Below, one piece after another: positions 8,336 through 15,656 of a stretch of 64,000 nucleotides of DNA (the stretch's first letter is position 1; each line of letters opens with the position of its first letter). Made by a program: the position numbers and the translations under genes. The notes beneath the pieces were generated by a model. The model worked only from the letters and a program-made list of their open reading frames with translations, searched no databases and had not been told where the DNA came from. Source of the DNA: Paenibacillus dendritiformis (GTDB lineage: Bacteria > Bacillota > Bacilli > Paenibacillales > Paenibacillaceae); contig NZ_AP025344.1 of the NCBI RefSeq assembly GCF_021654795.1, forward strand, positions 4,340,501 to 4,404,500. Reading direction: 5' to 3'.

Positions 8336-9544
8336 ATGGCCACACAACGAAGCTCCTCCCTATGGCTTGAATATACGGCAATCGCCACCGTTCCGCTTGT
8401 GCTCGTGTTGGGCAACTCGATGTTTGTTCCCATTTTGCCGGAGGTCAAGCGCCATCTGCACCTGACTCAGCTGCAGACCAGTCTCATCATTACGCTGTTC
8501 TCCGTATCGGCGGGCCTTATCATTCCGATCGCCGGCTATTTGTCGGATCGCTTCGGACGCAAGGCGATTATTATCCCTTCGCTGATTATTTACGGGGCGG
8601 CCGGGATCGTCACCGGGCTTGGAGCCTTATGGGAATCGTACGGCATCCTGATCGGCTTCCGGGCGGTACAGGGTCTGGGTGCGGCCGGAACCGCCTCGAT
8701 CGCGATGGCGCTCGTCGGCGATTTGTATAAGGACGCCCAGGAGAGCCAGGCTTTGGGACTGATCGAAGCTTCCAACGGCAGCGGCAAGGTGATTAGCCCG
8801 ATCCTCGGTTCGGCGCTTGCCCTGTTGACGTGGACGGCGCCCTTTTTTGCTTTTCCCGTATTTTGCGCCTTGTCGCTGGTCGCGGTCATTTTCCTCATTA
8901 AGGAACCGGAACGGAAGCAGAAGCCGCAGCCGCTCAAAACGTATATTCAGAACATTGGACAAATCTTCAAGCAGCAGGGGCGCTGGCTCGTTCCCGCCTT
9001 TTTTGCCGGGGCGCTGTCCTTGTTTATCCTGTTCGGCATCCTGTTCTATTTATCCGACATTTTGGAGGAAAAGCCGTACCATTTGAAAGGGATCGTCAAA
9101 GGTCTTGTCCTAGCCATTCCGCTGCTCGGCATGGTGACGACCGCCTATCTTACCGGTTCGCTCATCAAGAAGAACGGCGTGCTGATGCGCTGGCTGATGA
9201 ATATCGGACTTCTGCTTATGGCGATTTCGCTTGGATGCACGATTTTCTTCTACAAAAACGTGTACGGCTTTATCGCGCTCATTACCGTGAGCAGCATCGG
9301 GACGGGCTTGCTGCTGCCATGTCTGAACACGATGATCACCGGCACGGTGGAGAAGGCACAACGCGGCATGATCACATCGCTCTACAGCAGCCTTCGCTTC
9401 CTCGGAGTCGCCTTCGGGCCGCCGCTGTTCAGTTGGATGATGGACAAGTCCCACCGGCTTATTTTTATCGTTGTCACGGTCCTCTCCGTCATTGCGCTCA
9501 TCCTCGTGTTCTTGTTCATTAAGCCGGACAAAAAAGTGCGCTAG
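8336..9544 (+). CDS. MFS transporter, 12-helix drug/metabolite exporter type
   Basis: A 402-residue proton-coupled transporter. The first loop carries the MFS signature GYLSDRFGRKAIIIPSLII, and helix 4-5 has GFRAVQGLGAAGTASIAMAL, which fits the antiporter motif of drug-exporter subfamilies. The ATG at 8336 follows AGGAAAGGAACC. The gene faces away from the TlpA gene (divergent) and ends in a terminator that overlaps its last codons. The substrate cannot be told from sequence. A short repeat of basic residues at the C-terminus (KPDKKVR) is cytoplasmic. Confidence 0.85.
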   Translation: MATQRSSSLWLEYTAIATVPLVLVLGNSMFVPILPEVKRHLHLTQLQTSLIITLFSVSAGLIIPIAGYLSDRFGRKAIIIPSLIIYGAAGIVTGLGALWESYGILIGFRAVQGLGAAGTASIAMALVGDLYKDAQESQALGLIEASNGSGKVISPILGSALALLTWTAPFFAFPVFCALSLVAVIFLIKEPERKQKPQPLKTYIQNIGQIFKQQGRWLVPAFFAGALSLFILFGILFYLSDILEEKPYHLKGIVKGLVLAIPLLGMVTTAYLTGSLIKKNGVLMRWLMNIGLLLMAISLGCTIFFYKNVYGFIALITVSSIGTGLLLPCLNTMITGTVEKAQRGMITSLYSSLRFLGVAFGPPLFSWMMDKSHRLIFIVVTVLSVIALILVFLFIKPDKKVR

Positions 9545-9557
9545 CCGGCTTTTTTTC
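9521..9557 (+). terminator. Terminator overlapping the end of the MFS gene
   Basis: AAGCCGG (9521-9527) pairs with CCGGCTT (9545-9551), followed by TTTTTTC. The left arm lies inside the last codons of the transporter gene. Confidence 0.7.
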
Positions 9558-9625
9558 TATGTTTTCGCGGGAAAATCGACCTGTGAGCTCACTTGCAAAA
9601 TCATTCAAAAATTGTGCTTTTTTCG

Positions 9626-9661
9626 CCAAACCATCACGTTTGACTGTATGGTTTGGTTTTT
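9626..9661 (+). repeat. Perfect 9-bp inverted repeat with T-run, overlapping the merR promoter
   Basis: CCAAACCAT (9626-9634) and ATGGTTTGG (9648-9656) are exact complements with 13 bp between. The right arm is followed by TTTTTAG, so it could be a second terminator. It also encloses the -35 hexamer TTGACT (9640-9645) of the probable merR promoter, so it could equally be an operator. Confidence 0.6.
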
Positions 9662-9669
9662 AGTATCAT
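9640..9669 (+). promoter_or_regulatory. Probable promoter of the merR-yugP pair
   Basis: TTGACT (9640-9645), an 18-bp spacer and TATCAT (9664-9669). It would give a leader of about 240 nt before the merR ribosome site. That leader contains several small hairpins (for example GTTTCC-GGA-GGAAAC near 9771-9785) and ends with the shared leader motif at 9863-9891. No known riboswitch was recognised. Confidence 0.45.
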
Positions 9670-9862
9670 ATAAATAAGAGTTCAGAGAGAGCGGTTTTCA
9701 GTACCGAGAAGGTTGCGGGGACTTGAACAAGAAGCAGCGCAATACAGGCCCAATACTAAATGAGCTATAAGGTTTCCGGAGGAAACATGCTTCGGAACGA
9801 TACGCTCTTCGAAAGTGAGTGCAAGGTTCGATGTCAAGCACCTTCTTGTGTAACCTCGTGAG

Positions 9863-9891
9863 CAAAAGCGTACTCTTTGAACAACCTCTTA
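9863..9891 (+). promoter_or_regulatory. Shared leader motif, copy 1 (before merR)
   Basis: Reads CAAAAGCGTACTCTTTGAAC then AACCTCTTA. It matches the elements before tpx and the nitroreductase at AAGCGTACT.TTTGAAC..CCTC, and lies 26 bp before the merR ATG. The left hairpin arm is unclear in this copy. Confidence 0.5.
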
Positions 9892-9916
9892 GAGTAAAAA
9901 AAGTGAGGTGAGGACG

Positions 9917-10362
9917 ATGGGAATAAGTCGCTAATTCGGATCGGAGAGCTTGCCCGTGCGGCGAAGGTCAGCCAGCGGACAATTGATTATTATACGACAA
10001 TCGGTCTAATCGAGCCGGCAGGACGGACAGATACGAACTATCGTCTGTACAGCCTTGAAACCATCGAGCGGCTCAAACGTATACATCAAATGAAGAGAGA
10101 GAAATATTCGCTGGAGGAAATCAAGCAGTATTTCGCGCAGCTGAGGCACGCATCGGCGGAACAGGAGCTTGCCGACCGGCTGACGGAGCTGCAGCTGCAC
10201 ATGCAGAAGCTGGAGCGCGAGGCGAAGGAATTGAAGCCGATGCTCGATCAGCTGAAGCCGACCCAAGCCCGCAGACTGTTCAACCGTCTCGGCGCCCAGA
10301 GCGCGGCCTGCATCGAAGTGCTGCTCACCTTTATTGACAAGAACAATCATTTCATGATGTGA
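9917..10362 (+). pseudogene. MerR-family regulator with start codon out of frame
   Basis: From 9922 the reading frame encodes a normal MerR protein. The winged-helix region starts LIRIGELARAAKVSQRTIDY and continues YTTIGLIEP..TNYRLYS; a charged coiled coil follows at residues about 80-125. In that frame there is no ATG, GTG or TTG between the stop at 9904 and 10090, which would be inside the protein and remove the DNA-binding domain. An ATG at 9917 has an ideal GAGGTGAGG ribosome site but reads into a stop after five codons. Adding one G to the GGG at 9919-9921 would give ATG GGG AAT AAG and join the two. It is therefore a one-base deletion, a frameshift-regulated gene or a sequencing error. 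An ATT start at 9934 is a less likely alternative. The yugP gene follows 54 bp downstream. Confidence 0.7.
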
Positions 10363-10416
10363 CATCTTCGGTCCTGAATAAGCTCGCATCATCTGTACCG
10401 GATAGGAGGCAACAAT

Positions 10417-11100
10417 ATGATTTTATTTCATCCTATGGATTTTTTGATTTTTATTGCGCTCGGGATCTCGATCTGGGCCCAATTCCGTGTAAAAGGCACG
10501 TTCAACCGTTTCACGCAAGTGCAGGCCAGCAGCGGCATGACCGGCTACGAAGCGGCTCGGCGCATGCTCGATGCGAACGGACTTCATGACGTTCCGATCG
10601 AGCCTGTGCAGGGAGCCTTGACCGACCACTATGATCCGATTCATCGGGTCGTCCGGCTGTCGGAGCCGGTCTATTACGAGAGCTCGATCTCGGCCATCTC
10701 GGTCGCCTGTCACGAAGTCGGCCATGCGATTCAGCATCAGCAATCGTATCCGATGCTCGTGCTGCGGCACCGCATGTTCCCGCTCGTGAATCTGACGTCG
10801 GGCGCGGCGCCTTTCCTCATCATTGCCGGGCTGCTGTTCCAATGGTCGAACTTGCTTCTCGTCGGGATTTTGTTCTTCTCGGCCGCCGTGTTGTTCCAAC
10901 TGGTCACGCTGCCGGTCGAGTTCAACGCCAGCAACCGCGCGCGCGAGCTGATGGTATCCGAAGGCTTCATTACGAACGAAGAGGAACGCGGCGTCGCCAA
11001 AGTATTGAACGCTGCCGCCCTGACGTACGTAGCGGCTGCCCTCATCTCGCTTCTGGAACTGCTCAAGTTCATTATGATCTTCGCGAACAACCGGGAGTAA
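10417..11100 (+). CDS. Membrane zinc metalloprotease, YugP family
   Basis: A 227-residue integral membrane protein. An N-terminal helix (about 3-17) precedes a soluble part with VACHEVGHAIQHQ, the HExxH zinc site, at residues about 90-102. Two more hydrophobic helices follow (about 125-165), then NASNRARELMV and a final helix near 200-220. This is the layout of Bacillus YugP, a predicted neutral zinc peptidase (Zn_peptidase_2); substrates are unknown. ATG 10417 follows ATAGGAGGCAACAAT. It sits directly after the damaged merR gene, possibly co-transcribed. Confidence 0.85.
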   Translation: MILFHPMDFLIFIALGISIWAQFRVKGTFNRFTQVQASSGMTGYEAARRMLDANGLHDVPIEPVQGALTDHYDPIHRVVRLSEPVYYESSISAISVACHEVGHAIQHQQSYPMLVLRHRMFPLVNLTSGAAPFLIIAGLLFQWSNLLLVGILFFSAAVLFQLVTLPVEFNASNRARELMVSEGFITNEEERGVAKVLNAAALTYVAAALISLLELLKFIMIFANNRE

Positions 11101-11111
11101 TCGCCTGACAA

Positions 11112-11151
11112 AAGCCCCTTCGCCTGCGATGCAGGTCCGAAGGGGCTCTTC
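11112..11151 (+). terminator. Bidirectional terminator between yugP and the LysR gene
   Basis: AGCCCCTTCG (11113-11122) pairs with CGAAGGGGCT (11138-11147). It has CTTCT on the plus side and TTTTG on the minus side, and serves the two convergent genes. Confidence 0.75.
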
Positions 11152-11178
11152 TGTATGCCGTGGAAGCTCCCGGCCCGG

Positions 11179-12129
11179 CTACAGCAGCTCAAGCTCATTT
11201 GTCTCCGAATCCGGGTTCCCTGGCCCGCGCTTGCCTCCCTGGTGCTCCCTGAAATATTGCAGCAAAAAGGCATGAAAGGTCTGAGCGACCAGGGGCAGCT
11301 TCTCGTCGATGCGGCGAATCAAGCCGATGGACCGCGTCACGACCGGATCGATCACCCTGACGCGGGCCGGCTGAAGCTCCGATGTATGCTGGAGCGCCAT
11401 ATCCGGCAGCAGGCTTACTCCCATGCCGGCTGCCACAAGTCCTCGAATCGTCTCCGTCTCTTCCCCTTCGAAGCCGATATGCGGCGTGAAGCCTGCCTTC
11501 ATGCAGGCATCCCATACGATGGGCCGCAGCGAATATCCGGGGCTGAACATGACGAATGTCTCTTCCTTCAGCTGCTTCAGGGAGATCGTCTCCTCCTGGG
11601 CCAGCGGATGGTTCGGCGGAAGGATGGCGAGCAGCTCCTCATTCAGCACGATCTCCCCGGTCACCATATCGCTATCCTTCGGATAGGGGGAGATGAATGC
11701 GAGGTCGACTTCCCCCGATACGATGTCCCGAATGAGGGACGGGTACATGCCCTGCTTGAAGCGGAACTTCACGTTCGGGTGCCGCTTCCGGAACTCGGCC
11801 ACCAGCTTCGGAATGAGATGGATTCCCAAGCTGTGCGGAAATCCGATCCGCACCTCTCCCAGCTCCGGATGCATGAATTCCTGCACCTCCTGAACCGCAC
11901 GCTCCAGATCCTTGAGCACCGCTTCCGCGCGGCTGCAGAACAACTGCCCTACCGGCGTTAGCTGCAGGTTGCGCCCCTTCTGCAGGAACAGCTTGACGCC
12001 AAGCTCCTCCTCCAATTGGTGAATCTGCCGGCTTACGGCAGACTGGGCGACATGAAGCTCCTCCGCCGCCTGCGTCACATGCTCCTTCTGGGCTACCTTC
12101 ACGAAGTACAACAATTGCCTAAGTTCCAC
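11179..12129 (-). CDS. LysR-family transcriptional regulator, GltC-like
   Basis: A 316-residue LysR regulator. The N-terminal winged helix reads MELRQLLYFVKVA, then HVTQAAEELHVAQSAVSRQI, with the recognition helix in the latter. A linker helix and a two-lobed effector domain (about residues 90-300) follow. The N-terminus and the segments GEVRIGFPHSLGIHLIPKL and GLVAAGMGVSLLPDM resemble Bacillus GltC, the glutamate-synthase activator. No gltAB genes lie next to it here; the upstream neighbour on the same strand is a rhomboid protease gene, so its target is not evident. The C-terminus carries about 20 extra hydrophilic residues beyond a typical GltC. Confidence 0.85.
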   Translation of the reverse strand: MELRQLLYFVKVAQKEHVTQAAEELHVAQSAVSRQIHQLEEELGVKLFLQKGRNLQLTPVGQLFCSRAEAVLKDLERAVQEVQEFMHPELGEVRIGFPHSLGIHLIPKLVAEFRKRHPNVKFRFKQGMYPSLIRDIVSGEVDLAFISPYPKDSDMVTGEIVLNEELLAILPPNHPLAQEETISLKQLKEETFVMFSPGYSLRPIVWDACMKAGFTPHIGFEGEETETIRGLVAAGMGVSLLPDMALQHTSELQPARVRVIDPVVTRSIGLIRRIDEKLPLVAQTFHAFLLQYFREHQGGKRGPGNPDSETNELELL

Positions 12130-12184
12130 GAATGTCTCGCTCCGTTCTACTTAATAATACGGTCTTGCGGTGCGTTGCCCGCCG

Positions 12185-12784
12185 CTACTGCCGAATGCGC
12201 TGCAGGACGGCGTACAGCAGAAACCCGGCAGCCATGCCGCCCAAATGGGCGCTCCAGCTAATGCCGGTGATGACGAACGACTGCACGATCCCGATGCCAA
12301 GAATAATCATAATCGTCTTCCGGGATGCCTGATCGAGCGCCCATCGTTGAAATACAGCGATGAACAGATAGGCTCCGTACACGCCATAAATCGCGCCCGA
12401 GGCCCCGACGGCCAAGGTTCCCCATTCCGACAGATACAAGGCCGCCGCATTGCCAAGCAGGCCGCTCAGCAGAAACAGCACGGCATATTTGAAGGAGCCG
12501 AGGATCCGCTCCATCGGCGGCGCGAACACGAATAACGCGAACATATTGAACAGGAGATGCTGGAATCCCGAATGCAGGAACATGGCTGTCGCCAGCCGCC
12601 AAGTCTCGCTGGCGTACGGCTCCATCTTCAAGACGGCTCCGAAGCGGAACAGCGTCATGTTATCCTGGCTTCCCCCATTCAGCGCGAGCACGATAAACAT
12701 GGCCACATTCGCGATAATGAGGAGCGTCGTTACCGGGAACTGCTTGATATAACTGCGCCAATTTTCATAACGAATAAATATCAC
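12185..12784 (-). CDS. Rhomboid-family intramembrane serine protease
   Basis: Cleaves membrane-spanning proteins within the bilayer. The start is set at GTG 12784 (protein begins with a Val codon then IFIRYENW), 14 codons inside the longest frame and preceded by AGAGGAAGAGAAG. Six hydrophobic helices are visible in 199 residues. The catalytic dyad is the Ser of AVGASGAIYGVYGAY and the His of SWSAHLGGMAAGF, and FLHSGFQHLLFNM gives the conserved H-x-H/N segment of helix 2. The gene lies between the LysR gene (55 bp downstream) and the divergent tpx gene. Length and motifs are those of small prokaryotic rhomboids. Confidence 0.9.
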   Translation of the reverse strand: MIFIRYENWRSYIKQFPVTTLLIIANVAMFIVLALNGGSQDNMTLFRFGAVLKMEPYASETWRLATAMFLHSGFQHLLFNMFALFVFAPPMERILGSFKYAVLFLLSGLLGNAAALYLSEWGTLAVGASGAIYGVYGAYLFIAVFQRWALDQASRKTIMIILGIGIVQSFVITGISWSAHLGGMAAGFLLYAVLQRIRQ

Positions 12785-12865
12785 GGGTCTTCTCTTCCTC
12801 TCTCTCCGCCGGCCTGAACTCTCCAATCGTTCTCATGGATGCGGGGAACCTATCACGAACGGACA

Positions 12866-12896
12866 TTGGACAATCGTACAAGCAAAGCTTTATAAT
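12866..12896 (+). promoter_or_regulatory. Probable promoter of tpx
   Basis: TTGGAC (12866-12871), a 19-bp spacer and a perfect TATAAT (12891-12896). Transcription would start near 12903, placing the inverted repeat at 12917-12963 inside the leader RNA. Confidence 0.5.
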
Positions 12897-12916
12897 GAAA
12901 AATAAGGTAAATGACT

Positions 12917-12971
12917 GTTCAAAAAGGGGCATCTCTTCGTTATGAAAAGCGTACTTTTTGAACGACCTCGA
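12917..12971 (+). promoter_or_regulatory. Shared leader motif with hairpin, copy 2 (before tpx)
   Basis: GTTCAAAAAG (12917-12926) and CTTTTTGAAC (12954-12963) are a perfect 10-bp inverted repeat with a 27-base loop. The right arm is embedded in GAAAAGCGTACTTTTTGAAC, followed by GACCTCGATAA. The same right-hand sequence recurs before merR and the nitroreductase. It ends 37 bp before the tpx ATG. Confidence 0.6.
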
Positions 12972-13007
12972 TAAATTACCGTCACTTTATTGAAGGAGGC
13001 TAACGAT

Positions 13008-13520
13008 ATGGCTAATGAACGTCAAGCTACGCTCAAGGGCAATCCCATCACGCTGGTGGGCCCGGAATTGAAGGCTGGAGACCAAGCTCCAGAATTCCAG
13101 TTGAACAAATCGTTGACGGAGGTTGCAGGCCTGAACGATTTCGCAGGCAAAATTAAGCTCATCAGTGTCGTTCCTTCCATCGATACGGGCGTATGCGATG
13201 CGCAGACCCGCCGCTTCAATGAAGAAGCAGGCAAGCTTGGCGACAACGTCGTCGTGCTGACGGTGAGCGCCGACCTTCCGTTCGCGCAAGCCCGCTGGTG
13301 CGGCGCGGCAGGCGTCGAGAATGTCGTCATGCTGTCCGACTACAAGGGCAACACATTCGGCGAAGCCTACGGCGTCCTCATTAAGGAGCTTCAGCTTGAT
13401 ATGCGCTCCATCTTCGTCATTGACCGAGACAACACGATTCGCTATGTCGAAGTGCTGGGCGAGATGACGGAGCATCCGAATTACGAGAAAGCGATCGAAG
13501 CGGTCAAAAGCTTGCTGTAA
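13008..13520 (+). CDS. tpx: Thiol peroxidase (atypical 2-Cys peroxiredoxin)
   Basis: Reduces hydrogen peroxide and organic hydroperoxides using thioredoxin. ATG 13008 follows AAGGAGGCTAACGAT; a TTG at 12990 lies in that box and is rejected. The 170-residue protein has the peroxidatic Cys in SIDTGVCDAQTRRFNEE (about Cys 60), with the Thr three residues before it. The resolving Cys is in QARWCGAAGVENV (about Cys 94), the Tpx spacing. An Arg in DMRSIFVIDRD completes the active site. The gene is monocistronic, with its own promoter, a hairpin-bearing leader and a terminator. The neighbouring nitroreductase region at 31 kb shares the leader motif. Confidence 0.95.
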   Translation: MANERQATLKGNPITLVGPELKAGDQAPEFQLNKSLTEVAGLNDFAGKIKLISVVPSIDTGVCDAQTRRFNEEAGKLGDNVVVLTVSADLPFAQARWCGAAGVENVVMLSDYKGNTFGEAYGVLIKELQLDMRSIFVIDRDNTIRYVEVLGEMTEHPNYEKAIEAVKSLL

Positions 13521-13540
13521 GCTCGCTTCCAGGGTGAACA

Positions 13541-13577
13541 AAAGCGAGAGAAGAGTTTCGGCTCTCCTCTCGCTTTA
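13541..13577 (+). terminator. Hairpin terminator of tpx
   Basis: AAAGCGAGAG (13541-13550) pairs with CTCTCGCTTT (13567-13576), with the inner AGAG/CTCT extending the stem. The T-run is short. Confidence 0.65.
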
Positions 13578-13619
13578 TCGTCAGGCAGTGCCCCTTGCCT
13601 CTATTCGGCGGCCGCTTCC

Positions 13620-14012
13620 TTAACTATTTACTTTATATGCCGCCAGCTTCTTGTCCAAGACAGCGAACAAATCGAGTATTACGCGATAATTGGCGCCCAA
13701 ATCACCTAATCCCCCGCGTGAAGCCGAGTAAATATCAACCGCCGTTCTCATTGGTCCCACGTTGATGACAGAGACGGTAATATCCATCGTCCGTCCGGTC
13801 ATCGTCCGTTTCTCCATAGTGATTTCACCGACAGAAGGAACCTCATGAAGTATTTTGTACCCCTGAATTTTCTTCAATGTCGATGCGATTTCTTCCCATG
13901 CTTTATCCCGGGACATTTGATAGTAATGCGTTTTCAATTTGGGGTCTTTGGCACGATCGCCGCTGGATTCAAAACTGCGAAGAATGCCGACCAATACTCG
14001 TTTGAGTGACAA
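13620..14012 (-). CDS. DUF1499-family protein
   Basis: The start is TTG 14012, nine bases after an AGGAGG box; the longer frame from ATG 14033 contains that box and is rejected. The resulting 130-residue protein begins SLKRVLVGILRSFESSGD. The core (about residues 30-125) runs SRDKAWEEIASTLKKIQGYK, then EVPSVGEITMEKRT, with alternating beta strands and a final amphipathic helix. I recognise the DUF1499 pattern of small cytosolic proteins; no biochemical role is established for it. The gene is isolated, convergent with tpx, and has no obvious terminator of its own. Confidence 0.7.
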   Translation of the reverse strand: MSLKRVLVGILRSFESSGDRAKDPKLKTHYYQMSRDKAWEEIASTLKKIQGYKILHEVPSVGEITMEKRTMTGRTMDITVSVINVGPMRTAVDIYSASRGGLGDLGANYRVILDLFAVLDKKLAAYKVNS

Positions 14013-14134
14013 AAGCGTGTTCCTCCTTTTCATGACAGCCGTTGCTCACTTATCTATAGTGTATCACTGTTCCGGGGTGAACGGAAGGAAAAATGTGTCC
14101 AATAAAGAGAAACACCTTCCATGCGAATGGTCAT

Positions 14135-14424
14135 TCACATGAAAGGTGGCTGAAATGTCAATAGGAAAACCCGCCTATGCCGTTTGGCTCTTATGTTTCT
14201 GAACCTGCTCTGGCAGGTGGGTGTCCGCAAAAATGCTTTTGACTTCCCTTCAAGAGGGCTTGCCAGCTGCACTTCGATATAGGACTCCCTAGAAACAAAC
14301 ATTGGTTCAAAACAACGAAAGCCGACACGTACATCGCAGGAAGTATTTTTATTATATAGCGGACGACAGCAAATGTAAACCGGTACTTTATTCCCAATCC
14401 GGGCCAAGCCTGCGAAGCAGCTTC
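14135..14424 (-). pseudogene. Possible remnant of a formylglycine-generating-enzyme-like gene
   Basis: On the minus strand the frame from about 14424 to 14135 reads GLARIGNKVPVYICCRPLYN, followed by SCDVRVGFRCFEPMF and then an unrelated-looking tail. The order Arg...Cys-Arg...Tyr...VGFRCF resembles the C-terminal end of FGE/SUMF-type domains, where a final GFRC block is strongly conserved. There is no plausible start codon or upstream domain, because the adjacent sequence is the end of the YesL-family gene. If the match is real it is a small decayed fragment; it could also be chance. Confidence 0.25.
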
Positions 14425-14449
14425 CCCGACGCCCGGTAAGCCGTTCGGC

Positions 14450-15280
14450 CTATCGACGGGAGTAACGGTTCCCGTCCTCATACTCCTTGACCGGCGCGCG
14501 ATCGACTTCATCGAAGCGCACTTCGGTATCGGCGTCCTTCTCCGGCTCTTCTCCCGCTTCCTCCTGTTCCTGCATGCGCTGATGCTGGTCCTGCATCTTC
14601 TGATAGACCGCATAGAAGTTGAAGAAAGCGTAGTAGGCGATGACTGAGCCTGCGAAGAAGATGAGCAGGAACGGCCATTTGAACAAGCTGAAATATAAAA
14701 TGGCGCCGCTGACGACGGTCGTCATGATGATGCGAAGCGGACGGATCAGCGTCAGCAGTATGCTGTTTTTGACCAGCTGAACCGTTTTCATATGATAGTG
14801 TGCCACCATCGAGAAAAAATTAAACAGCGACACGAACAAGACGATGAGCAGTCCGAGCATGACGAATCCGATAATCTGCATGGACTGGAGCTGCGTCATG
14901 TATACGGTATAGTCCACATACATAATCACGAACAGCACCGTGTAGAAGATGCCGCCGACCATGGCCTGCTTGTAGTTCTCTTTGTAGGACTTGAAGAAGG
15001 TTTTGAGCAATTTGACATCCGTCTCGCCCATGACCCACTTGCGCCCTACCGAGAACATGGCGGCTGTCGCCGGGAAGAGCGTGAACGGAGCGGTAAGTCC
15101 CATCATCCAATTCATCGTGATCGATTCATTGAGCATATTTTGCTGCATGACGAGCAATTTGACCAGCACAAAAAAGAAAAACGGCGCCGAACAGAGCAGC
15201 CACAGCACGTTCGTGACCGAGAATCGCATAATCCATTCCGAAATGCGGTAAAATCCGCCCATTATCCCTCGAAATTCCAA
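14450..15280 (-). CDS. YesL/DUF624-family membrane protein
   Basis: A 276-residue integral membrane protein with five or six helices in the first 220 residues. It starts at TTG 15280, eight bases after AGGGGG. The N-terminal block (YRISEWIMRFSVTNVLWLLC) and the central LLKTFFKSYKENYKQAM segment are typical of DUF624, the family of Bacillus YesL. YesL genes are often found beside carbohydrate ABC transporters, but none is here. The last 50 residues form a charged cytoplasmic tail rich in Gln, Glu and Asp (QDQHQRMQEQEEAGEEPE), an unusual extension. The function is unknown; a role in membrane-protein assembly or transport regulation is only inference. Confidence 0.8.
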   Translation of the reverse strand: MEFRGIMGGFYRISEWIMRFSVTNVLWLLCSAPFFFFVLVKLLVMQQNMLNESITMNWMMGLTAPFTLFPATAAMFSVGRKWVMGETDVKLLKTFFKSYKENYKQAMVGGIFYTVLFVIMYVDYTVYMTQLQSMQIIGFVMLGLLIVLFVSLFNFFSMVAHYHMKTVQLVKNSILLTLIRPLRIIMTTVVSGAILYFSLFKWPFLLIFFAGSVIAYYAFFNFYAVYQKMQDQHQRMQEQEEAGEEPEKDADTEVRFDEVDRAPVKEYEDGNRYSRR

Positions 15281-15402
15281 AGGTCATTCCCCCTCGAATA
15301 CATCATCCTGTCCTATCTACTATAATACAAAGCTCCCCTGCTGTGCCAGTGCCTATTTTCCAGGCGCTCTGGGTACTTGCTCAGTCGCAAATGCCCCCCC
15401 GG

Positions 15403-15411
15403 CATATGATA
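15403..15411 (+). promoter_or_regulatory. Possible late-sporulation -10 box before yjcZ
   Basis: CATATGATA fits the CATAnnnTA pattern of sigma-E/sigma-K -10 elements, 46 bp before the yjcZ start. The -35 side is not clear. Confidence 0.35.
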
Positions 15412-15456
15412 CTACTGTAGTTCAAAACCTTTGCAAGTTCTAAAGGAGGTTGTAAC

Positions 15457-15558
15457 ATGAGCCACGTAGGAGGATACGGCGGTTTCTGGACGTCGACAGG
15501 TACGATTCTGGTACTGTTCATTCTGTTGGTTATCGTGAGCCGCGCCCTTATTATCTAA
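15457..15558 (+). CDS. YjcZ-family sporulation microprotein (33 aa)
   Basis: A 33-residue protein beginning MSHVGGYGGFWTS and ending in one hydrophobic helix (TILVLFILLVIVSRALII). The Gly/Tyr-rich head plus single helix is the pattern of the YjcZ family, small membrane proteins made during sporulation in Bacillus and Paenibacillus. ATG 15457 follows a perfect AAAGGAGGTTGTAAC. A very strong hairpin follows 12 bp after the stop. The protein probably sits in the forespore or mother-cell membrane; its molecular role is not known. Confidence 0.85.
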   Translation: MSHVGGYGGFWTSTGTILVLFILLVIVSRALII

Positions 15559-15570
15559 TTCGGCGTTATG

Positions 15571-15607
15571 AACACAAAGAGACCGCACACTGCGGTCTCT
15601 TTGTGTT
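15571..15607 (+). terminator. Strong 17-bp terminator hairpin between yjcZ and cshA
   Basis: AACACAAAGAGACCGCA (15571-15587) pairs perfectly with TGCGGTCTCTTTGTGTT (15591-15607) around a three-base loop. It lies between two convergent genes and can serve both. Confidence 0.75.
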
Positions 15608-15656
15608 CTCTTATGCTGGGGACGCCTTCGGCCATCCCGATGCACTTCCAATCGTC

